Shown here: piece by piece, positions 29,670-36,262 of the stretch
Layout of the letters: each line of letters begins with the position of its first letter
Position numbering within the stretch: the first letter of the stretch is position 1
Origin: a bacterium
GTDB lineage: Bacteria > Patescibacteriota > Patescibacteriia > UBA9934 > GWF2-40-263
Length of the DNA: 54,514 nucleotides
NCBI GenBank assembly: GCA_021789915.1
Contig: JAJYIV010000005.1
Coordinates: 1 to 54,514, forward strand
Direction: 5' to 3'
Made by a program: the position numbers and the translations under genes
The notes under the pieces: model-generated
What the model was told of the DNA's origin: nothing
Databases searched by the model: none
Seen by the model: only the letters and a program-made list of their open reading frames with translations

Positions 29670-30344
29670 TCAGAACGTCAGATGCCGGAGCCGCGCGTCT
29701 TCGCGCAGGTGCTGCAGGAGGATGAGCGAGCTGGCGTGGGTGATCTGACCGCAGTCGAGCAAGGCGAAGGCCTCGCGAAACGTCAGCTCCCACACCTCGC
29801 CGGTCTCGTGCCCGTCGCCGCGCGGGTGCAGCTCGCCGACCGGGCCCCTCAGCGGCGCGAGGTACAGGTGGAGCTGTTCCGTGGATCCGCCGACCGACGG
29901 GAAGACCGTGGCCACGTGGACGAACGTCTCCGCGGCGACGTGCAGGCCCGTCTCCTCCGCGAGCTCGCGCGCCGCGGCCGCCCGCGGCGGCTCGCCTTCC
30001 TCGATCATGCCCGCCGGCACGCCCCACGCCACGACGACGTCGCGCGGCGCGGCGATCTCTTCGGGGCTTGCGCCTTCCGCGAGCGCGCGGCGCACCGCCG
30101 CCCGGCCCTCGGGCAGCAGCGCGTACGCGCGCAGATGCCGCGGGGCGCACAGCAGGTACGCCAGGCCGCGCTCCCAATCCACCGGCAGCATCGCGCAGGC
30201 GCCGCCGCGCTCCATCAGGTCGAAGCGGTACGGCCGGTCGTCCGGCTGGAAGTCGAGCAGGTTCAGGAATCCGCGGCGCACCACGCGCAAATCGCGCAGG
30301 CGGAACGTTTCGGGCATCGTGCCGAGTTGTGCCACGCGCCTCAT
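29670..30344 (-). CDS. NUDIX hydrolase, ADP-ribose pyrophosphatase-like
   Basis: 224 residues. A perfect Nudix box, GMIEEGEPPRAAAARELAEE then TGL, lies near 115-137. The sequence after it, VFPSVGGSTEQLHLYLAPL, has the Pro about 15-16 residues downstream typical of ADP-ribose pyrophosphatases (NudF), which split ADP-ribose into AMP and ribose 5-phosphate. The N-terminal 55 residues (VVRRGFLNLLDFQPDDRPYRFDLMERGGACAML) form the extra sheet used for dimerisation in that subfamily. In the NAD cluster it would clear or recycle ADP-ribose. Shine-Dalgarno AGAGGA present. Confidence 0.85.
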   Translation of the reverse strand: MRRVAQLGTMPETFRLRDLRVVRRGFLNLLDFQPDDRPYRFDLMERGGACAMLPVDWERGLAYLLCAPRHLRAYALLPEGRAAVRRALAEGASPEEIAAPRDVVVAWGVPAGMIEEGEPPRAAAARELAEETGLHVAAETFVHVATVFPSVGGSTEQLHLYLAPLRGPVGELHPRGDGHETGEVWELTFREAFALLDCGQITHASSLILLQHLREDARLRHLTF

Positions 30345-30388
30345 GGAATGATCCTCTGCTTCGGACGCCGAAGGATTCGGCGGCCGGA

Positions 30389-30416
30389 GAAAGAACGCGA
30401 ACGCGGGGTTCGCGAG
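30389..30416 (-). terminator. Terminator-like hairpin after nadD-nadK
   Basis: Minus strand CTCGCGAACCCCGCGTTCGC then GTTCTTTC: 7-8 bp stem, weak T run. Confidence 0.55.
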
Positions 30417-30424
30417 ATCCGCCG

Positions 30425-31810
30425 TCAGGCGGAAGGAAACTGGAAGGCAAGGCGCTTCACCGGCAGATCGTCCTCGGGGGCGAAGACGAGTTCGGCGGCG
30501 GCCGTGCGGCTGCCGCGGACCTCCATCGCCGCGGCCGGACCGAGGTCCAGCGAGTCGACCATGGCACGCACCGGCCGTTTGTCCGCATCCAGAAGCTCGA
30601 AGCGGATCATCGTGTCGGAGGGCAGGTTCACCGGCTTCCAGCCGAGCGGCTGGTCCACGTTGGAACCGGCGAGCACGAGGCCCGGCACGTCGAAGAGCGG
30701 CGCGGCGCCCATGGCGCGCACGTAGCCGGTCGAGCCGATCGGCGTCGCGACGATGGCGCCGTCGGCGCGCAGGCACGCAATCCGCTCCTGCCCGTCCACC
30801 GAGACGCGCAGCCAGGCCGTCTGCCCGCTGGCGCGTTCCAGCCAGGCGTCATTGACGGCCACGTGCTCCCGCGCGGAGCCGTCGGCGCGCTCGATGCGCA
30901 CGCGCAGGAACGGCGTCCGCCGCATGCGCAGGTCCGTACGCGCGAAGAAGGCGCGCGGATCCGGCGGCAGACGGTTCATGAAGAAGCCGCGATGGCCGGC
31001 GTTCAGGCCCACGAACGGCAGGCGGCGGCGCCCATGCGCGCGCAGCATCTCCAGGAAAAATCCGTCGCCGCCGATCACGGCGATGCAGGTCGGCGGGCCC
31101 GGAGGCGCGGCCGCCTGAATCTGCGCGGCCAAATGCATCGCGTCCGGCTTCTCCGGATCAGCCAGCGCCAACGGGCGCTGCAAGACGTCGGAGACGACGA
31201 CCGCCTGGTCGGGCGGCGGCGCGCCGCGGTACAGACGCCACCGGGCGGCGTACGCGGCCACCGCCGGGCTCAGCAAATCGTCCGCCGCCTGGCGATGGAA
31301 CAGCCGGTCGCGCGCCTGCGTGCTCGATCCTTCCGGCGTGTCGCCGAGGATGCGCGCATGCGGCGGCAGGTCGTCCGGCGCCAGGGGATACGGCGCGCGG
31401 CGGACGACGGCGAAGTTCAGCCGCTCCCACAGCTCGCGGCCGCCAAGCCACCTGGCCTGGATCTCGGAAGCGCCGCGCGCGCCGCCGGCGAGCAGGTCGG
31501 AACCGACCACGTGCCACACCTCGTCGCCCGCGCTACGGAAGCGGGCGTCGAGCTCGGCCGTGCGCGTGAAGACGTCCCGCTCCAAATCGTCGAGCAGGAC
31601 GTGGACGCGCGGCAGGCCGCCGAAGGCGAGATCCGCCATCGCGGCGCGGTGGCCGGGAGAAACGTCGTCGACGCTTTCCTTGTCCGGCCGGCGGCCGCAC
31701 GGAATCACGTGCACGCCATCGAAGTGCGCGGCAGCCAAGCGAGCCACCGCTTCGTGCAGACGGGTCGGCGGATTGAAGCTGCCGCCGAAGAGCGCGATGC
31801 GTTTGGCCAA
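30425..31810 (-). CDS. nadD-nadK: Fusion of nicotinate-nucleotide adenylyltransferase (NadD) and NAD kinase (NadK)
   Basis: 461 residues with two enzymes in one chain. Residues 1-195 are a NadD-type nucleotidyltransferase: IALFGGSFNPPTRLHEAVAR (G-x-F-x-P and the T-x-x-H form of the HxGH site), WHVVGSDLLAG, and the SSTQARDRL motif (SSTxxR) near 162. Residues 230-461 are NAD kinase: CIAVIGGDGFFLEML (GGDG), GLNAGHRGFFMNRL, AVNDAWLERAS (NE/D motif), DGAIVATPIGSTGYVRAMG and VDSLDLGPAAAMEVR. The order would convert NaMN to NaAD and, after NadE, NAD to NADP. Start is TTG with AAGGAG eight bases upstream. Such a NadD-NadK fusion is not one I know as common. Confidence 0.9.
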   Translation of the reverse strand: MAKRIALFGGSFNPPTRLHEAVARLAAAHFDGVHVIPCGRRPDKESVDDVSPGHRAAMADLAFGGLPRVHVLLDDLERDVFTRTAELDARFRSAGDEVWHVVGSDLLAGGARGASEIQARWLGGRELWERLNFAVVRRAPYPLAPDDLPPHARILGDTPEGSSTQARDRLFHRQAADDLLSPAVAAYAARWRLYRGAPPPDQAVVVSDVLQRPLALADPEKPDAMHLAAQIQAAAPPGPPTCIAVIGGDGFFLEMLRAHGRRRLPFVGLNAGHRGFFMNRLPPDPRAFFARTDLRMRRTPFLRVRIERADGSAREHVAVNDAWLERASGQTAWLRVSVDGQERIACLRADGAIVATPIGSTGYVRAMGAAPLFDVPGLVLAGSNVDQPLGWKPVNLPSDTMIRFELLDADKRPVRAMVDSLDLGPAAAMEVRGSRTAAAELVFAPEDDLPVKRLAFQFPSA

Positions 31811-31831
31811 TGGACGCTCCTTGAAAAGGTT

Positions 31832-31915
31832 CGCTTTCAGCCACGGCCTCCGCCTTCATGGCGGGAGCCGTGGAAAAAGGCCGTCGCGCTCCACGAGAAG
31901 CGGAGGGAGACGGCA
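31832..31915 (-). terminator. Double hairpin between pncA and nadD-nadK
   Basis: First hairpin on the minus strand: GCCGTCTCCCTCCGC...GCGCGACGGC followed by CTTTTTCC (31874-31915). Second: CCACGGCTCCCGCC-ATGAA-GGCGGAGGCCGTGG (31840-31873). They could be alternative terminator and processing stems. Confidence 0.65.
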
Positions 31916-31938
31916 AGAACGTCAAATGGAAAGAGCGC

Positions 31939-32670
31939 TCAGGGTGCGACGATGTCCTTCGACGCCACGAAGCGAATGTCCTTCGCCCGCAGGCGATCGA
32001 TCATCGCCTCGACGCTGCCCGGGATTGGCACCGAACGCGTGGCATCCTCCACGAGGACGACCTCGAAGCCGAGGTCCGCCGCGTCGAGCGCCGTGAAGCC
32101 GACGCAGAAGTTGAGCGCGAGCCCCGCGACGAAGAGGCGCGTGACGCCGTAGCCGCGCAGGATCCCGTCGAAGCCCGTCGACCGTCCGAGGTTGTCCGTG
32201 AAGGCGCTGTAGCTGTCGCACTTCGGGTCTTCCCCCTTCGAGAAGATGGCGCAGCCGAGCCATGTCAGGCTTCGATCCAGCCGCGTCTCCTCCCAGTGCG
32301 GGAGGCCGTGATAGGACCACGGCATCTGCTGCTGCCCGCGGCAGTGCTCCAGGTACCAGCGCAGGTACGCCAGGTCGAAGGACGGCGAGGCGACGCGGTT
32401 CGGCGCCCAGCCCTTGATGCGCGCGAGCGTGAGCGGTTCGCCGTTCGCCTCGACGCCCTGGTACGAACCGGCGAAGCCGACGTGGCCGAACGGATGCACG
32501 TCCTCCGTCGCGAAGCGCAGCTTGAAGCTGCCGGCGAGATCTTCGACCACCGGAACGATCTCGTCGCCGCCGGGGACGGCGAGGCCGCCTCCGGGCATGA
32601 ACGTCGGCGTGACGTCTACTGCAAGAACGGCATCGTGGCCGCGATCGATCAAGATCCTGTTCTCTTCCAT
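31939..32670 (-). CDS. pncA: Nicotinamidase
   Basis: 243 residues from the ATG at 32670 (MEENRILIDRGHDAV), which has a textbook Shine-Dalgarno GAGGAGGAAGGC. Catalytic triad: Asp in LAVDVTPTFMPGGGLAV, Lys in FSKGEDPKCDSYSAF, Cys in ALNFCVGFTALDAADLGF. Metal site: DVHPFGHVGFA (DxH...H). All active positions of the isochorismatase-fold nicotinamidases are there. Deamidates nicotinamide to nicotinate, the entry step of the salvage encoded here. First gene after the operator/promoter at 32849-32885. Confidence 0.93.
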   Translation of the reverse strand: MEENRILIDRGHDAVLAVDVTPTFMPGGGLAVPGGDEIVPVVEDLAGSFKLRFATEDVHPFGHVGFAGSYQGVEANGEPLTLARIKGWAPNRVASPSFDLAYLRWYLEHCRGQQQMPWSYHGLPHWEETRLDRSLTWLGCAIFSKGEDPKCDSYSAFTDNLGRSTGFDGILRGYGVTRLFVAGLALNFCVGFTALDAADLGFEVVLVEDATRSVPIPGSVEAMIDRLRAKDIRFVASKDIVAP

Positions 32671-32848
32671 GCCTTCCTCCTCGTGAAAAGAGCGTGTGAA
32701 CGTGCCGTCTTCCGCCAAGATCGGGGCCAAAAACGACGGGCGACCTTAGCAGAAACACGACAGACCGTCAACCGGCGGCGGCCGGCTTCCGCGTCCCGCC
32801 CGGGGGCCGGGGGCGCGGAAGGAGCCGCCGGACGGCTCCGCCTCTTCG

Positions 32849-32885
32849 TTTGTGTAACTTTGACACGAAGTAAAATCGCCGTCAA
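32849..32885 (-). promoter_or_regulatory. NrtR-type operator on the pncA promoter
   Basis: Minus strand promoter: -35 TTGACG (32880-32885), 17-bp spacer, -10 CAAAGT (32857-32862). The palindrome TTTGTGT-AACTTTG-ACACGAA (plus strand, 32849-32869) covers the -10. It matches the nrtR operator at 34613-34633 in both arms and in the 7-bp spacer. Confidence 0.75.
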
Positions 32886-32902
32886 GCGCCTGGTTTTCCG
32901 CC

Positions 32903-32930
32903 GCGAAAAAACCGGCCGAAGCCGGTTGGA
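32903..32930 (-). terminator. Terminator after the SLOG-like gene
   Basis: Minus strand AACCGGCTTCGGCCGGTTTT then TTCG: perfect 7-bp stem, TTCG loop, six T. Confidence 0.85.
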
Positions 32931-32939
32931 GAACGGGGA

Positions 32940-33824
32940 TTACGCGCGCGCCAGGCGCAAGCCGCACTCGGGCGGCAGCACGTACCGCGCCATCGCCTCG
33001 AGCACGCTGCCCGTTTCCGTCACGACGACGGGAACCTGGTCGCGCGGCAGCAGGGAGGCCGTCCGCTGCCCCACCGTCCAGACCCGCTGCTCGAAGAACG
33101 CGACGGCATCCTCGATCTTGCCGCTTCCGTCCTCCGCGGGCGGCCCGCCCGACGAGGAAATCAGGCGCAGCACGTTGACGGGGATGAGCCGCTTGCGATG
33201 CTTGAAGACGGCCGAAATGTCCGTCTCGTACGCCTGAAGGCGGCCGTTGGCGGCGATGAGCACGTCCAGCGACGCCACGAACGCGTCCGAATACGCGGCC
33301 GCCGTTTCCGCGACGTAGACCGGCTGCTCGTCGTCCGCCACGTAGAAAAGGTACGGCAGGCAGTTGAAGCCGAGCTGTCGGCAATTCGTCTCGCGCGCTG
33401 CCGCCATCACCGCGGCGTCCACGCCCATGTCGGACGCGCCGTGGACCAGGACGATCTCGATGCCGTCGAAGGAGCGCCGCAGGCGGCGGACGGCCTGGAC
33501 GAGGATTTCCTGGCACAGGATTTCATACGCGCGCGGCTGCACGCCCCACGCGCGGCACTGCTCCGGCGTGAGGCGGCTGTAGCCGTTCATGCCAAGCACG
33601 AAGGTCGACGGCGTGCGCGCCAGATGCGCGTTGACGGCCACGGGCCGTTCGTCCGGCAGGTAGATCTTCTTGCGAAAGAACCGTTTTCGATACGTGCGGC
33701 GCCCGACGGGCTGATCCGGCGTCAGGCACTCGACCCCCGGCAGTGGCGAAAGGGAGAGATCCGTTCCTTCTTCCTCCGCGTACACCGCGACGCCGGCGCC
33801 CGTGCGTTCGATCCGATAGGCCAT
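32940..33824 (-). CDS. SLOG-like Rossmannoid protein of the NAD island, unknown
   Basis: 294 residues, Shine-Dalgarno ACAGGAGGAGAAGCTC before the ATG at 33824. N-terminal beta-rich 90 residues with basic RKRFFRKKIYLPDERPVAV. The core (about 150-275) reads IEIVLVHGASDMGVDAAVMA then AARETNCRQLGF, and later YSDAFVASLDVLIAANGRLQ and RKRLIPVNVLRLI. GASDMGVDAAVMAAA resembles the glycine-rich loop of SLOG/DprA/LOG nucleotide-binding folds (GGAxGID-AA). SLOG domains bind or cleave NAD-derived nucleotides and related signals. With the NAD-salvage neighbours, a sensor or processor of a pyridine nucleotide is a reasonable guess. No named family recognised. Confidence 0.55.
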   Translation of the reverse strand: MAYRIERTGAGVAVYAEEEGTDLSLSPLPGVECLTPDQPVGRRTYRKRFFRKKIYLPDERPVAVNAHLARTPSTFVLGMNGYSRLTPEQCRAWGVQPRAYEILCQEILVQAVRRLRRSFDGIEIVLVHGASDMGVDAAVMAAARETNCRQLGFNCLPYLFYVADDEQPVYVAETAAAYSDAFVASLDVLIAANGRLQAYETDISAVFKHRKRLIPVNVLRLISSSGGPPAEDGSGKIEDAVAFFEQRVWTVGQRTASLLPRDQVPVVVTETGSVLEAMARYVLPPECGLRLARA

Positions 33825-33872
33825 GAGCTTCTCCTCCTGTCGCCCCGCGAAGACGGGACGCGGTGTTTTTGC

Positions 33873-33907
33873 ACGAAAAAGCCGGCACGTCAAGGCGCGT
33901 CGGCTAC
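33873..33907 (-). terminator. Terminator after nrtR
   Basis: Minus strand AGCCGACGCGCCTTGACGTG then CCGGCTTTTTC: stem AGCCG.CGCG/CGTG.CGGCT with five T. A second inverted pair (GCCTTGTTC/GAACAGGGC) lies just upstream of it. Confidence 0.75.
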
Positions 33908-33945
33908 AGGCCCTGTTCCCGAATGCCGCATGCGCGAACAAGGCC

Positions 33946-34608
33946 TTACAGCACATCCACGAACGCGGGCGCCCGCTTGGCGAAGCGGTACAGCGCCGCC
34001 GGACGGTGCGCACAGCCCGCCGTGCGTCTCCCCGTCGGCACCACGAGGCCGAGCGCAAGCAGCTTGCGCAGGAAGTTGCGCTTGTCGAGCGCCTGGCCGA
34101 GAAACGCCTCGTACGCCGCCTGCAGGTCGGACAGCGGAAACGCCTTCGGCAGCAGCGACCAGGCGACGTTGGAGTAGCCGAGCTTGGCCCGCACCCGCGC
34201 GAGCGCCGCGCGCGCCATCGCGCGGTGGTCGTAAGCCAGCGGCGGCAAGCGGGAGGCCGGCCACCAGCGAACGTCCGCGTAGCGATCCGTCGTCTTCAGC
34301 GCGACGCCCGCGGCGGGCACGAGCGCGAACCAAGCGACGGTGACCACGCGCCCGAGGGGGTCGCGATCCACGGCGTCGAAGGTGCCCAACTGTTCCAGGT
34401 ACGCATCAGTGACGCCCGTCTGCGTGCGCAAAATGCGGCGCGCGGCCGCTTCCGTCGTCTCGCGCGCGCCGATCACGCCTCCCGGAAAGGCCCACCGGCC
34501 CGCGAAGGGCTTTTTTTTCATCTGCACGAGCAGCACGTGCGGCGTGCCGCCGATCACCGTGAAGATCACGGCGTCGGTCGCCACGCGCGGCAGGGAATCG
34601 TCAGCCAT
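33946..34608 (-). CDS. nrtR: NrtR-type Nudix transcriptional regulator of NAD metabolism
   Basis: 220 residues. N-terminal Nudix-like domain (10-140): ATDAVIFTVIGGTPHVLLVQ, then the degenerate Nudix box AFPGGVIGARETTEAAARRI then LRTQTGV, and the NrtR-specific YLEQLGTFDAVDRDPLGRVVTVAWFALVP split as in the family. C-terminal winged helix (150-220): YSNVAWSLLPKAFPLSDLQA then AYEAFLGQALDKRNFLRKLL and a GLVVPTGRR wing. NrtR proteins bind ADP-ribose or related compounds and repress NAD genes. Start CACT|ATG at 34608, with the operator only five bases upstream, implying autoregulation. Confidence 0.92.
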   Translation of the reverse strand: MADDSLPRVATDAVIFTVIGGTPHVLLVQMKKKPFAGRWAFPGGVIGARETTEAAARRILRTQTGVTDAYLEQLGTFDAVDRDPLGRVVTVAWFALVPAAGVALKTTDRYADVRWWPASRLPPLAYDHRAMARAALARVRAKLGYSNVAWSLLPKAFPLSDLQAAYEAFLGQALDKRNFLRKLLALGLVVPTGRRTAGCAHRPAALYRFAKRAPAFVDVL

Positions 34609-34612
34609 AGTG

Positions 34613-34661
34613 TTCGTGTTAAACCGACACGAATGATAGCGAAAAATCCCGCGGCCGTCAA
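34613..34661 (-). promoter_or_regulatory. nrtR promoter and NrtR operator
   Basis: Promoter on minus strand: TTGACG (34656-34661), 17-bp spacer, TATCAT (34633-34638). Palindrome TTCGTGT-TAAACCG-ACACGAA at 34613-34633 begins at the last base of the -10 and covers the start point. The transcript leader would be about 18 nt with no Shine-Dalgarno. Confidence 0.82.
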
Positions 34662-34670
34662 GCGGGACGG

Positions 34671-34699
34671 TTGACATAAAGCCGCGAACCGCATATCAT
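34671..34699 (+). promoter_or_regulatory. Promoter of the small Cys-rich protein gene
   Basis: TTGACA (34671-34676), exact 17-bp spacer, TATCAT (34694-34699). Divergent from nrtR. Confidence 0.8.
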
Positions 34700-34757
34700 C
34701 CTCTCTCGTCCCGAAGCGCGGGGCGATACGCGTTCAACCGAACGCAGGAGACACGCG

Positions 34758-35033
34758 ATGAGAAAGGCCGTGTTGATCGCCGCTTTGATCTTGTTCCCGG
34801 GCTGCTGGGGCGCGTGCGTGAGCAGTGGCCGCGCGGAGCACGCCTTGCATGCGGAAGGCTGGACCGACGTGACGGTCGGGGCGGGGCACTGGATTTCGCC
34901 CCACATCATCGAGGGCTGCTCGACATCCGACGACGTCGCGTTCTCGTGCTCGGGCCTGAATCCGGCCGGGCACCCGTCATCGGCCACGGTCTGCTGCGGC
35001 TTCTGGTTCAAGGGCTGCACCATCCGCCACTGA
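34758..35033 (+). CDS. Small exported Cys-rich protein (VCCG..KGCTIR family)
   Basis: 91 residues. N-terminal signal with hydrophobic core (KAVLIAALILFPGCWGACV); FPGC could be a poor lipobox. The mature part reads AEHALHAEGWTDVTVGAGHW, then CSTSDDVAFSCSGLNPAG and VCCGFWFKGCTIRH. This ending (VCCGxxxKGCTIR) and the ALxxxGWTDV opening recall small proteins seen in phages and Patescibacteria; function unknown, disulfides likely. Good Shine-Dalgarno (AGGAGACACGCG) and own promoter and terminator, like the NAD island genes it faces. Confidence 0.65.
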   Translation: MRKAVLIAALILFPGCWGACVSSGRAEHALHAEGWTDVTVGAGHWISPHIIEGCSTSDDVAFSCSGLNPAGHPSSATVCCGFWFKGCTIRH

Positions 35034-35059
35034 CGCCCGTCCGCAGACGTTCTGCGCGC

Positions 35060-35098
35060 GCCGCCGCTCTCTCATGAGCCGCGGCGGTTTTTGTTTCG
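35060..35098 (+). terminator. Terminator after the Cys-rich protein gene
   Basis: GCCGCCGCTCTCTCATGAGCCGCGGCGG then TTTTTGTTTC; nearly the same as 26080-26118. Confidence 0.8.
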
Positions 35099-35121
35099 TG
35101 TACGAATCAACGAATGGGGAC

Positions 35122-35212
35122 GCAGCCATTAGCTGTTAGGGCGAGGCACGTAGGGCGGGGGTTGTCCTCCGCCGCGCCGAGCGCCTAGAACCTGAAACCT
35201 AACACCCAATTC
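35122..35212. repeat. Heptamer-period and GC-palindrome repeat block
   Basis: AGCCATTAGCTGTTAGGGCG, a GGCGGGGGTTGTCCTCCGCC palindrome, then CCTAGAA CCTGAAA CCTAACA CCCAATT (7-bp units, about 35187-35212) up to the stop of the next gene. Confidence 0.6.
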
Positions 35213-36260
35213 ACCTCCCAAGACCTGACCCCGTCTCCTGCCGGAAAAAATCCTTCCAGGCCTGCCAGAGCGCCCCGCGCGCGTCCGCCTCTTCCGGCGG
35301 CCAATCGCTGGCGCCGAGATCCAGCAGGACCGTCAGCGCGGCGCGCGTGAGCAAGGCGAAGCGGAACGCCGGGTCCGCGCGCGGATCGCGGCCGAACGCC
35401 GCGGCGCCGATGTCGGCCCACGCGTCGGCCCGCCGGCGGAGATCGTCGGCCGTCACGCGCGGGTCGCGGATGCCCATCGCGTCCGCCCACCACGGGAAGA
35501 CGACTTCGTAAAACGGCGGACGGTACGACCACGTCAGGTTGGCGAAGAGCACGTAGGCGTCCGACGCCGCATCGACTTTGACGTCGAGGCCGGAAAGATG
35601 GCCGTGCGTGAAGTGCGGCGGCGCGGCGTTCGGAGGAAGACGAGCGATCCATGCGTCGCGCAGACGGCTGGTCTCGCCGGCCGAGAGGCGCCGGTGCGGG
35701 CTGGCGTCCGCGATGGCGCGGAAGTGGGCGAAGGCGGCGAGCGCCTGCTCGCGCGCGCCGTCCGACGGCGGCGGGAACCAGGCGGCGATCGGCAGCGCGC
35801 CGCGCGCGAAGGCCGCCAGGAAATCCCGGTGCCGCGCGAGGTCGGCGCCGTCGGGGCGCCGCGCATGCCAGAGATCCGGCAGCGCCGTCAGGTCCTCGAA
35901 CAGCAGGAAGCCGTAACCGCGCGCCTCGCTCCACGGCTCGTCGCGCAGGATCCGCGGCAGCCGCACGCGCGGCGTGCGTATCTGCGGCGCCACCTGGCGG
36001 ATGATGAATCCTTCGTCGAAGCGCAGCGGGCGCAGCTGAAGCTTGAGCACGGCCGTCTTCCCTGCCGCGTCGGCGACGCGGACGATGCGGCTGCCGATCT
36101 TGCGCGGGTCGTAATAATACCCGGTGAAGACGGCATCCGGATCCGACGGCTTCCATCCGTACGCGTCTTCGATCTCGCGCCGCGCGCGGGCGACAAGATC
36201 CGCGGCGTCGTCCGCTGCCAGGGCGTTGTCCGTCAATCGGTTGCCGATCACGTCGGACAT
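35211..36260 (-). CDS. Kinase-fold (aminoglycoside phosphotransferase-like) protein
   Basis: 349 residues. TGYYYDPRKIGSRIVRVADA then GKTAVLKLQLRPLRFDEGFI gives the N-lobe with the strand Lys (AVLKLQL). IRTPRVRLPRILRDEP and GYGFLLFEDLTALPDLW form the hinge. The C-lobe has FTHGHLSGLDVKVDAASDAY, where the catalytic loop HGDxxxxN of APH enzymes would be; the Asp is replaced (HGHLSGLD), and the DFG-like region is YVLFANLTWSYRPP. So an APH/choline-kinase-like fold, possibly inactive or with shifted residues. Precedes a DUF4015 hydrolase by 2 bp in the same transcript (36260/36263). Substrate unknown. Confidence 0.6.
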   Translation of the reverse strand: MSDVIGNRLTDNALAADDAADLVARARREIEDAYGWKPSDPDAVFTGYYYDPRKIGSRIVRVADAAGKTAVLKLQLRPLRFDEGFIIRQVAPQIRTPRVRLPRILRDEPWSEARGYGFLLFEDLTALPDLWHARRPDGADLARHRDFLAAFARGALPIAAWFPPPSDGAREQALAAFAHFRAIADASPHRRLSAGETSRLRDAWIARLPPNAAPPHFTHGHLSGLDVKVDAASDAYVLFANLTWSYRPPFYEVVFPWWADAMGIRDPRVTADDLRRRADAWADIGAAAFGRDPRADPAFRFALLTRAALTVLLDLGASDWPPEEADARGALWQAWKDFFRQETGSGLGR

Positions 36261-36262
36261 AC

